From the NCBI RefSeq assembly GCF_003073045.1, contig NC_037593.1, positions 21,698,720 to 21,762,719 on the forward strand: a DNA stretch of 64,000 nt, read 5' to 3'. The notes beneath the pieces were generated by a model. That model ran no database searches. It was given only the letters and a program-made list of their open reading frames with translations, and had not been told where the DNA came from. Shown piece after piece: positions 11,901-22,276 of this stretch. Made by a program: the position numbers and the translations under genes. Position 1 is the first letter of the stretch; each line of letters opens with the position of its first letter. Source of the DNA: Pomacea canaliculata. Its lineage: Eukaryota; Mollusca; Gastropoda; Architaenioglossa; Ampullariidae.

Positions 11901-12814
11901 TGTTGTGGGTGAATCTTCTATCTGAAGCAATATATTTTCTTGTCTCTCATTGTAACTATAGCTGAGAAGTTGTTGATACTGTATTGACTGCAAAATGCAG
12001 ATCTAATTGCCTGTTTTTTTCACATCACAATTTTTGCATTTTTTTTTTTTTTTTTAGTTTCCACTGTTAATTTGCATTCAAATCAAGCCTTTTAATTTGA
12101 CTGAATATCCATTCTTTCAGCAAGTTTTGTTGCTAAGAAAAGTCAGAGAGTATTTTTCAGCTCGCCAAACATTTTTCTTGACAGTCAGGAACTGCACAGT
12201 CTCTGTAGGCACTACAGGGCACGATGATTAGCGCCTGTCACTAGTACAGTGAAGGGTGGCTGTCCTCGGTTTGGCTCTCAACTTGGGCACGCTGCTCTTT
12301 CTCAGAAAATTACAGTGGGATAAGAGGTCTTGAAGTCAAAATTTTCTAAATAAGATGAATATCTTTCAAAAATAAAAAAGAGTACCTAGAAGATATAGTT
12401 CCCTTGATTTCTAAATTGTCTTTTACCTGGGATGTATCTTGATAGCTCCAGTGCATCACAGTCTAACTTTCATGTGTTTCAAATTTTGCAACTTTTAACT
12501 ATTCGGCTATTTTTTGCAGTATGCAATTATTTTACAATTTATTTTTAAGCAGAGGATAAGAGCTTGTTAATGCTACAAATGTCTGACCCCTGCTGCCTCT
12601 CTGTTTGCAGGCATATGATGATCAAGAGGACTCTCCTGTTCGACAAGTCCAAAATGGCCATTACCCAGATTCAGATCATTTGTCACTGGCACATAAAGAT
12701 CTCTCCACTGACTGCAAAATGACATCTACAGGAGACAAAACCACACGTCAGCGTCAGTCAATTAAAGGTTCATCTGTGTCCAATGGAACAGTTCACAAAG
12801 CTGAGATTGACTAA
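5976..12814 (+). CDS. PTDSS1: Phosphatidylserine synthase 1-like, 13 exons, 474 aa
   Basis: Integral ER-membrane enzyme making phosphatidylserine by base exchange with phosphatidylcholine (PSS1) or phosphatidylethanolamine (PSS2). Exons: 5976-6142, 6636-6727, 7225-7269, 7441-7559, 7876-8034, 8346-8497, 9096-9155, 9545-9626, 9898-10010, 10580-10645, 11154-11253, 11578-11643, 12611-12814; all GT-AG and every phase fits, giving 474 residues, essentially the length of human PTDSS1 (473). Family landmarks: [12 protein letters not shown] near the N-terminus, [51 protein letters not shown], and [11 protein letters not shown], with multiple hydrophobic segments. The C-terminal 65 residues are polar and poorly conserved. 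EYAVNC and the [11 protein letters not shown] string favour PSS1; VLLCNGLGI and ILFQT recall PSS2. The ATG at 5976 begins the protein at the position usual for the family. Confidence 0.97.
8539..8723. mobile_element. MITE with 17-bp terminal inverted repeats, 185 bp
   Basis: Both ends carry TAAAGGCGGAACTTCTT as an exact 17-bp inverted repeat. Further matching inverted blocks lie inside (ATGGTTTTGCC; GGAAGGTAGGA), so most of the element folds on itself. It has no coding capacity. TA dinucleotides lie at the very ends, compatible with a TA target duplication, but the superfamily is not certain. It sits in PTDSS1 intron 6, between exons ending 8497 and starting 9096. Confidence 0.85.
10521..10559. 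repeat. Poly-T tract
   Basis: A T-run interrupted once by G, next to the acceptor of PTDSS1 exon 10 (10580). It doubles as an extended polypyrimidine tract. Its length is likely to be unstable and hard to sequence. Confidence 0.85.
12219..12330 (+). mobile_element. SINE fragment, tRNA-like head, in PTDSS1 intron 12
   Basis: GATTAGCGCCTGTCACT and ACAGTGAAGG(G/T)TGGCTG match the tRNA-derived head of the complete SINE on the minus strand at 47025-47215. A box B-like string, GGTTTGGCTCTCA, follows at normal spacing from the box A-like GATTAGCGCC. The 3' body of the element is missing here. Boundaries are approximate. Confidence 0.65.
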
Positions 12815-12825
12815 TTTCAGTTTAG

Positions 12826-12831
12826 AATAAA
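12826..12831 (+). promoter_or_regulatory. Candidate polyadenylation signal (PTDSS1), proximal
   Basis: AATAAA only 12 bases after the PTDSS1 stop codon. If used, the 3' UTR would be very short; a second AATAAA at 13060-13065 offers a longer alternative. Confidence 0.45.
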
Positions 12832-13059
12832 ATGGTCATCTTACATGTCATATTGTGTGTCTGACATCTTAGCTATCACAATTGTCAGACATTATTTATG
12901 AAGCAAAATACAGTCATATTGATATTATAGGTAAATGTATGTTATATAAACATATCTTAAGTCTTGAACTGACTTTTCTGATTCTTATGGAAAATGACAG
13001 GCACAGTCAACTATACACAATCTCTTTGGTGTTAATCCTATGTGTTACTCAGGCTGATA

Positions 13060-13065
13060 AATAAA
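13060..13065 (+). promoter_or_regulatory. Candidate polyadenylation signal (PTDSS1), distal
   Basis: AATAAA within GATAAATAAAC about 250 bases after the PTDSS1 stop, at a more usual 3' UTR length than the proximal signal. Confidence 0.45.
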
Positions 13066-16000
13066 CTTATACAATAGCATAGGTTTAACATAGTCAAGTA
13101 AATTAAGCAGAAGAACTTCAATTTTGTTTCAGTTTTGAAATGTACTTTGCTCAGTTGTGATGTAATTTTTTTTTCATGAGACAATTAGGCAATGATTTTT
13201 AAAGACATCATTCTTCTAGTTCTGACAAGATCCCTCAGACTTGAGCCTTTTTATTTGCTGCTTGATTTGTTCAGATATGTGAGAAAACAGCAGTTATGCT
13301 ACACCTAACCTGTGTCAATGAAGGAAAAATCTATATGGTGTAATACTGCAAAGGTACTTAAAAGATACATGTTCTTCTCAGTCCTGAAACTACCCTCCTC
13401 ACCATGATGTTGTGCTATTACTGCTGTTTTCACCTGCATTTAAACTACTTGCAGTGAAGAACATGTTAATATTTTGTTTTCTGCTGATATCTATGCAGAT
13501 TATTTGCTTTGTCATTTTTCATTGCATTTTGCACAGAAATTTTGACAATAACTAAAGGATTTTTTCCTCCATGCATTTTCAATTAAAACAATTAGAATGA
13601 AGAGAACAATTACAAAAAATTATATTACAAAATTAAATGACATCCAATACAAATATAGACTGGATAAAGTGAAGAAAGTTCATACCCTAACCTCAATTCC
13701 TACTTTAAAATGTGGTCACACGGTTGTTACTTATTGTCTTTATAGCTTCCATGCCCTTTATGGAAAAAAACCCTATTCTCCATTGGTACAGCAATTTTCT
13801 TTTAATAGCTTTTTTTTTTTTACATATTTGATCATACATATATTTCTCATCTTGACTATGGCGCTGTATATGAACATGAACTAGACATTCTTAACATTTG
13901 TTGACACTGAACTATAATAGCAGAGTGAGAAGTGGCAGCATTGAATATCTTCACTTATTTTTGTACAGGGCAGCATAACCTGATTAGACCATACCATACC
14001 AGTTCACCTTTCATTGCAAGAGCATGTTGCATGTATTCTGGCCTGGCAATAAATGACTTTGCCTCAGGTGTTAACATCCTATTAACTAGGTAGGCCTCTT
14101 GTTATGCTGCGAATGTCAAAATAACCCATTTCATTAGTAGTTATCTTTTTCAAGGATTTGGGTAGCATGAAACAGATAGTTTTCTAGCATCAAAAGCATA
14201 GGAAGGTTGCTATATTAACTGCTGATTGAATGGGAAAGACAGTGCGCATACATCAGGGTAGCACTACAAACACTTATCGGCACTGTTAATCTCTTTCTTG
14301 TTCCCTATTACTACTGCGTTGGGTAAGGAAGCTGTTTAGGATCATTTATTTCTTTTTGTCATTTAAAGTATGTCTTAGTGTTGTCATTCTAATGCATTTT
14401 GATTTTCTACTGTGCTGCATTTGGAACAACCCTCACAATTTTGTTTCTAATTTGCACAACAATTCTTTCATGCCAATAATGGCATGATTGTATGCCAGAC
14501 CAAGCAGTTCCATTGCAGCAGAATAGTCTAATTATTAGCCTTGTCAGGACAGTTGTTTGATCAGAATATCACACAATCAGTGTCAGACTGGGATTTTCTT
14601 CTAAGCTGCTGTTGTACTCAGTTTAGTTTTATATGCTTGTGAATAAGTAAAACTTGATGTGTCCTTAAAAACAGACGGGAATCATTGCAAGGATCACCAC
14701 AGTGATTAATGGCAATGGTGCAACATGGCTGTCTTCATTTTTGTGTCAAGCAAACAAGTCAAAGACTTGTTTATTTTTTATCTATCTTTGCATGTATTTT
14801 ATACATTAAAAAAATACCTAGTGCAATCCCTAGTTATGTGATCCAAACCTTTGGCACTCCATTACTTTTTACTTCGAATCAGAGGGGTGTAGTCTGTTTC
14901 TGACTTATGCTGTCCAAAGCTGGATGTGGTTTGTAGAGGGATTTTTGATGGTGTGGGTGTGTGTGTGTTTCTGTGTTTGTCGGTATCTCTTCGTTAAACT
15001 CCCTCCGTGTCTTCAAACAAGGTAGTTAATGAGGTCTTGCATATTTAGAAATCATTGTGTTCATATTTTTTCCTTTCATTTGTAGATGATGCATTTATTT
15101 ATCAAGGATGACACGGTGAAGGCGTATAATGTTGGAGATGCATGCATTGGAATTAGCATGGGGGAAGAGAGGGAAATGGTATTTTCTGCTTGGGATACAC
15201 TTCTATGTGTTCTACATTGTGTGTGTGTGTGCACACATGTACATGTACATATTGGTGTATGTAAGGCACTTTAAGCTTCAGGTGTAATGACACTATATAA
15301 ATGTATTCAAAAATACATAGCATGAATAACTTTGTGGCAAAGAGTTATAATACGGGTTATGCAATGCTGAACTTTCAAGCTTCAAATATTAGTTTCTTTC
15401 AGATACTCTGGAAAGGATGATACACACAGTCGAAAACCTGAAAACTGCTCAGTATATTTTGTATTAATATGTGTGGGGCAGTCCAGACAGATGCTATCAG
15501 CAGCACTCTTGCTGGGGCTTGCAAACAACAAACTCCATTATTTACAGAGTTGGAAAGTAGACCAAAAGGAATCTCATTCCGCCTTGCATTTAGCCATCAG
15601 TGGTGAAAACTATTTTATTTTTGAGTCTTTTCATATCTACTTCCTTTGCTATTACTTTAGGAGTTTTTGCAGTAAAGCATATTAACACAAAATAAGCACA
15701 TTGAAACACCAGTTTTAGTAGCATTGTCTGTTGGAACAGAGTGCTCCCTACAACTTCCTATGCTTTAGAGGAGGATGCCATGCTTGAGTGACTTGTCTTC
15801 TTTATGAAAGTTGTTGGGATGACAGATCTTTTGGCAAGGTGTTAACAGATCTGTAACATTATTTTAATTTCAGTATTTGTTAGTAACCTTTTTCATGTCA
15901 TCAAACTATTGCTGTTTTGACCAATAAAGACGATGTTCAATCAAAGTGATAACTGTGTTTTAAAGTGAGGATCGTATGTTGTGTGCACGGGCACATGATA

Positions 16001-16912
16001 ATGATCAACAACTGGTAGCCAAGAAGGGTCTATTGTAATAAGGTATTTCTACTTTTAAAGGTACATGACATAAGTTACAGAGCACATTTTATGAAATATC
16101 AGGAAAATATAATACTCTGGTAAAAAAAAATAATGGTTCAACTCTTCGGAAGTTTAGCAAATAAAGCATTTTAACAAGACAGTAGGTGAAGGCTGAGCTA
16201 CATATGTGCGGGAAGAGCTTTGTTTTATTAATCCAATATTTTATTATTATTACTGTGAGGCGAAGCCAATAATTATTATTTTTTTGAAACACCACATTGC
16301 AAATATACAGTTTATCTGTTGTTTCTTTGGTTTTGTTTCATTTTTTTTTTAACATTCATAAACTGTTGCATTTTACAATTTCCATAAATGTACATGTGTC
16401 AGAATTTATCTACAGCCTGCATTCTCGTAGCTAAGTAAAACAAATGCTACATGAGTTGTGTGAATGGTTCTTTAAATATTACACCGAGTACTTTATGCCC
16501 TACTGCAGGCAGCTATAAATGCTGGCAGATCAAACAAACAATTATCTGTAAATTTCAGCGTCTTACGTGCAATTGTTTATACAATATCCGGTTTGCAAAA
16601 TATATAAAGAGCGTCTGACACATAATTGGGCTGGAGGGCGAAAAAAAGGCACTAGGTCACCTTTGTCCCAGACTGCAGCTATTAGCACGATAGGAATTAT
16701 CCGGCCAGTCTTCACCATTCAGGATATATTAAACAGTTTTAGTAAGAGCAGAAAGAGTGTATTAGCGACTTCAAACATTTTTTAAATTAAACTTACCGAC
16801 ATTTTTAGAAAATATTAGAGAAACCAGAGCAGGTGAACGACCAGATGACAAGAACAAAGCCCACCAACTGCTAAGTGGATGAATTAATTAAATACCTAAT
16901 TGTTAAGGTATA

Positions 16913-16982
16913 GACCCAGCCTGAAGAAAACTTCATGGGTCAAGGGCCCTCAAGGAACCTATGAGTTCTTGCAGGCTGGGTC
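16913..16982. repeat. 70-bp hairpin-forming element
   Basis: Perfect 11-bp inverted ends GACCCAGCCTG and CAGGCTGGGTC, with a partly self-complementary interior centred near GGGCCC. It may be a very short MITE or the core of one. No clear target duplication is visible. Confidence 0.6.
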
Positions 16983-17030
16983 ACCATACGAAAACAAAAT
17001 TGATATACATTGTAGTTAGATAATTTAAGC

Positions 17031-17464
17031 CAGGGATGCACAAAATACGGCCCGCGGGCCATATCCGGCCCGCGAAACTTCTGCCCACAGTGCAGGAAAT
17101 CGGCATGTTAGTAATAAAAGAAGACCTTAAAAAAAACGAAAAAAAAAAAAGGAAGAAGAAGTATTTATCCCCAAGTAGGGGCGTTTCTCAGTCTTTTTTT
17201 CGATGGACGAACATTTCGATTCAGTGCTCCGACTTGGTGTCTCTACGATGCAGCCGGACATTCAGAAGTTGGTTTCGGAAAAACAACCTCAAATATCCCA
17301 CTAATTACCACATAATTAATGGTAAGTACAACTTGTTTCTAATAAAAATGGTATCTGCTCTATTTTTTTTTTTTTCTTTTTTGTATTTTTGCGGTGAAGT
17401 GGCCCGCGACACGGCTGTCCGAAATGGATATGGCCCGCAGGCCGAAAAAGGTTGTGCATCACTG
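17031..17464 (+). mobile_element. Internally deleted hAT transposon with transposase C-terminal remnant
   Basis: The termini are imperfect inverted repeats: CAGGGATGCACAA at the left, CAGTGATGCACAA as the reverse complement of the right end. Both are followed by a shared block around GCGGGCCATATCC. Imperfect TTAAGC repeats flank the element. Inside, at about 17198-17303 on the plus strand, a frame reads FDSVLRLGV then MQPDIQKLVSEKQPQISH and a stop. This resembles the last residues of hAT-like transposases of the ZBED5/GTF2IRD2 type, where similar strings end the protein. The rest of the transposase is absent. Superfamily call is from recall of the motif. Confidence 0.75.
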
Positions 17465-19093
17465 GTTAAGCAAAAATGGCTGTAAATTCCGGATTTACCA
17501 TGACTTGCACACGAAGGAAGTGTAGTTTGGCCGCTGTATCATGTTTGTCACCATTTGTACAGAACGCCATTCAGCAATGCCTGTCTACGATGTGATTTTC
17601 GGTCTGAATCCATGAAACATTTTGGAAAGCCGGATATACAGCGCATTATGCGGGCCGTTGATTTTTATTACCTTTCCCGTCCTTATCTTTCAGTCGGCTT
17701 GTCTTCCACACATATCGGATATCAACCCACTAGGTTGTGCTTCTAGGTCTTAATGCCCCAGTCAACTCTGAAATGTCAGCATGGCCGGTCACGTATTTGG
17801 CAACAGACAGTACATTTCTTCCCTGAATAACAAGCAAATTCCTTACTCCGTCTATACGCTGGTTTACCTTGTATTCAGGTATCATTTAAATTTTTTTCAT
17901 TATTTTTATTTATGCCTTGTCGTATACACGTCTTTTTGGCAATGTATTGCGATTAGAGTCAATTGTGAGGGATATATGTCTTTAAAATGTTTTATTTCTT
18001 ATCGTCTTCATTGTTGTTTGTGCTCTTCTGCTACTAGCGAGTTAGTTTTATGTGGCGATACTGATTTCTAATCTTAATACACTAAATACGTGTCACATCT
18101 CACTAATGATCTTGGCGAGCTTTTTATTGATTTTATTATTATTATTTGGTAAATAAGACCCGCAGCATTTCGTTACCAAACCTACGAGCGCTGATCGTTA
18201 ATGGGATGATTGTGGAGATGTTCAGTGCCCCGATAAGTTATAAAGGCTGTTGTCACAGGGAACATTAAAAAAAATATATATATTTACATTATCTAGCAAG
18301 CTTTAACATTCTCACGAGATGTCTGCAACCGCTCAGACAATATGGAGGTTCTTATGGCGACGCTACCTTTTCCCTGACTCTTCTTTGATATTTGCTTCTT
18401 AACCGAGAATGTGATCGTGACATTAGCTAAGTGCCCTCTAGTTTAAAGTTTGTCAGTGAAAAAAATATTGAGCATAAAACAATTGTCATTGCCACAAAGA
18501 AACATGCGTAGTAAAATATGTCAGTGTTGTCCCTGAACTCAGCTGCAGTTTTTCTATGCATAAGTGCATGGATCACTTCTTCTGACTTAAGTAAGAGAGA
18601 AAGGTGAGGCTGGAATGTGGTCCCATCCGTCCTAGGGGTCCCCTTCCCCTATCCACTATAACGTCGCCCCTCCGATCGCACCTCCGCCCTCCACTTCCCC
18701 GTTGGTTAGCTAGTCACCTCAAACGCCCCACCTTCGTGCCCTCAGGTAATAGCCCTTTCCTAAGACATGCACTGAAAAGTATGAAAGCCTGCGTGGTGAG
18801 TCAACCTACAAGCAGAGTAAAAGTGTCCTGCAAATGTCATTCTATGAAAAGAATATTTCCCCCTAACATTTTCATTGCCTAGTTCTCATAATTGGTATAA
18901 CCGCTCCCTGCGTACCCGTTACAAATACCCGACAGCCCGAGTGTGACCACAAGCGAGAGCAGTCTCTACGACCCTCACCTGCTTTTTGCGCTCGTGCCAG
19001 TTAACTTTCTGTGAGGACACTACACTTCTTTGGTCACGACGGGGTATAGCTGGTGTACTTGCAGTTCTTTCATGAGTAGTGGCATACATTTGT

Positions 19094-19180
19094 ATTGACT
19101 GTCAAGCTGTAACGCCTGGCATTGCCATCACATGCTTATTGACTGTCAAGCTGTAACGCTGGCTTTGCCATGACACCCGA
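19094..19180. repeat. 44-bp tandem duplication, two copies
   Basis: ATTGACTGTCAAGCTGTAAC starts at 19094 and again at 19138. The copies then run on as CGCCTGGCATTGCCATCACA and CGCTGGCTTTGCCATGACA, with a few differences. It is a local duplication of unknown role in otherwise unremarkable DNA. Confidence 0.85.
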
Positions 19181-19755
19181 CATACCATGCCATGACTAGG
19201 GTTGGTTACGGGAGTAATTAAGGGATGGCTACTTTGCTTGTGAAGTTTTTCGGCAGAAGAGCATTTATAGGTAAGTGACACCTGCTTTGTGCCGCTTTGT
19301 CACGAGTGTCGGGTGCGATGTCGAGAATCTTGCTTCAGTCTCACGCAGAGTCTTGTGTCGATGTTATTCCCGGCACCAAGAATCGTGCAACGGAAATTTC
19401 GATCCGCACCGACGCAGTGCAACACCAGCAGCACCATTAATTTCTAAATGTTATTAATGTGTCTATAAATTTTTCAGAATCAGGGTGCTAAAACATTTTT
19501 TGAAGTCCCTGCAAGAGTTGTTTTCGTCCATAAACTCGGCCTTTGACTCAGAAAAGTCCTCTCGTTCAGTGTAAACATTTAACGAATCATTTTGGTTTCA
19601 TCCAGATTTCAGGAAACAAATTTTATTAACACAGCACACACCCCTAAGGACGTTTGAGTGGTTTTTTGTAGACAGTCTGATCACACCTGCTGTTTTCGGT
19701 TCACATTGCGTGTGTGCTTGTGTTCGTGCATATGTGTGTGTGTGTCCATGCACGT

Positions 19756-19759
<4 letters not shown>

Positions 19760-19786
<27 letters not shown>
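19760..19786. repeat. Poly-T tract
   Basis: About 27 consecutive T, preceded by a GTGTGTG-rich stretch. It could be the A-tail of an old minus-strand retroposon, but no SINE or LINE body is recognisable beside it. Confidence 0.8.
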
Positions 19787-20127
19787 GGTGATTAAAGGAA
19801 AAAGGCAAGCAATCAGATATTGCCGCTTGATACCCACCCAGACACCCTTGCAGCAATGGTGTAGACTTTGGGGGTAGGTGGAAAACTCCATGCTGACAGT
19901 GAACGATGTTCACATTCTTGCCTCCTTAGTAGACTACAAGTCCTTACAAGTTTTTCATTCTGATATTTCTCACTTAATTCCTGGTGTGTTGGTGGCCTTT
20001 TTGGGCTTCACCCCCCTTCTTACACTTCATTTTTCTTTTACACCTTTTTCACTCACTATGTTGTTTTGTTTTTAAAGAAAAATGACTTGAGACGATTTAC
20101 CCCAAAACCTTTAAACTTAAAACATTT

Positions 20128-20185
20128 TTATTGCCGTGATATAGCCCTAGTTGCTGGCACGGCATTAAACACCAACCAACAACAA
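20128..20185 (+). mobile_element. SINE 3' tail fragment
   Basis: TTGCCGTGATATAGCCCTAG, then TTGCTGGCACGGCATTAAAC and ACCAACCAACAACAACAACA, matches the 3' part of the SINE at 47025-47215 (there on the minus strand, with TTGCCGTAATATAGCC and GCTGGCACAGCGTAAAACACC). It ends in an (AAC)n tail, usual for such retroposons. The tRNA-like head is missing. Confidence 0.75.
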
Positions 20186-22276
20186 CAACAACAAAAGCCT
20201 CCTTAGTATCTTTTGTGAGTTGGGGGCTGCTACTAAGGTAACCGGCACGGCGGGTGTTCCGTACGCGTCCACCCCGGTTGAAACCATTCTTTCCTGCGAA
20301 ACGCATGAATGGAGTCCTCGGTCCTGAGAAAAAAAGACCGACCAGAGGTGGACAATAAAATTTTCAATGACTGGGAAGGAACTAAAAAGCATGAGAAACT
20401 GAACATGTAATTTAACATTGCTGCTTACTGTTGACAGAAACCATGGTGACACAGAAAGAGCGACGACTTCCTCGCGCTAGCGATGTTTGAATTCTTTGTG
20501 CACAGGGCACTGAACTCTCGCTTTAATCAATAACAGGTTTGATTATACTTGGCAGTAGACACACCTAGTGTGTCAAGATAAGAGCTGTCAGCAAGCACAG
20601 TCGTGCCAAGAGAGCAGACGCACAACGCATCCCTAGACTCCGTGGCCATTGGAATGATCCAATACACACAATACAATCACAAATTCTTATTAGGGCATGA
20701 CAATAAATTATATATCGTCAAATGTGTGACCATCATAAAAGCATATGGTGGGGTGGATCAGTTCTAAAATTACAAAAAGTAATTACACTAAAATTATACA
20801 GTATGCCCGTACATTTTCATAAAGACTTTACAGAAGCATTAATAATAATATGTGAGTGATATTAAAAGTAGTATCTTTATCTTCCATCCTTCCTTAATTT
20901 GCAGATTTTAGTTAATCCTTATCAAAATTTGCTGATGTATTATTAGGTTGCTATAAATATGCCTGAGCATGAAATCGCAAGGATATATAAAATTCCTGAC
21001 CCAGTTACTTCACCAACAAATTGCATGAGTGATATATAAAGTGAGCATCACAATGCCAAGAAGTTAATATGACATACTACAGAGCAAATCAAAATTACAG
21101 GATTTACAAAAATGCCAGAAAAGGTGTCATACAGAGGGAGCAATGTATAACCATTCAATAGTCAAAAGTGAATGATGAGATAACAAGTCTGCAGTGGAAA
21201 ATGACTACACAAAGGGTACAGAGTGCACGTACAATTTTGTCTTACAATCTTTGGTTGTGACTTCTTAGCTTTTAAACTGCATGTGCTGCAAAACCTTAAT
21301 TTTTTGTCTTTTAAACACAAAAACACAGTAATTTATTTTTACAGTTTCAAACACCTTCCCCTTTCATCTCATGATTCGCATTACAAGGAATTCAACGTTT
21401 TATTAGTGGCAGGTGAAGTACAGGTATGCAAACAAAATCAGTTGCTGGAGGCACTGTCATTAATATATAACAAATATATACACATTAATATATAACAAAG
21501 CAAAATCACCAGTATAACAACGGAAACACAAAAATTAACCACTGCTACTGATCCTACAATTGATATCACAGAATAACAAACACGTAAAGTGAACAAGATA
21601 AAAATACGTTATAACATACTAGTGGGTCTTGCAGTTTTAGACTAGAATGAATGAACATGTCTATAGAAACAATACTTTTGTCAGTGTGGAACTGTACCGT
21701 GGTTAGAACAATTTCAGTTTTGAAAGTGCAGACATTGCTGGTAAATTATTTCCTCATTTCTCAATGATGGTGGGATTTTGTTATTTAAATTATAAATTTA
21801 TTATTCGTTTCCAAATCTTCATCAGAACTACTTTTTCCTTTAACGTGTTTACTTCATGTTCGCAATCAAATTTGTATTGTTTAACGTCACATCTCCATAT
21901 ATCCTCTACTAGTTTGTTTTTTTGTTTTGTTTTTTTAAGTGTGTTGTCCAAGTCGTCTGGATGTTTATAGAGGACATGGCCATGAGAAAGTCGCTCAGAA
22001 GCTTGACAGCAGCAGGATCAGTTAGAATGATTAGAGGTGGTATATATAGCTATTGCCTGCATGGTGAGGCGTGGTTACACTTGTCATGGATTTTTTGAAA
22101 GTGTGTAATACATTCATCCAACAAGTGCCTTCATCTCACAGGGTCGCCTATCGCAATGCTCAATACACCAGTAAACACATGATCCCTGACCGCTGCTGTC
22201 TTGTCACTGTCTTGTGTTGTTCCATGTTATTAGTCTCTCAGGACTATCAAGATAAAAATAGCACAGGATTATCAGG

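Larger units (their letters stand above)
13070..22270. other. Gene-poor intergenic stretch
   Basis: No coding exon could be supported in these 9.2 kb apart from a transposase remnant. Open frames are short, AT-driven and lack splice context or recognisable motifs. Contents that can be named: a GT/CA microsatellite near 15218-15250, a small hairpin element (16913-16982), a hAT remnant (17031-17464), a tandem duplication (19094-19180), a T-run (19760-19786) and a SINE tail (20128-20185). A long 3' UTR of PTDSS1 could occupy part of the left side. Confidence 0.5.
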
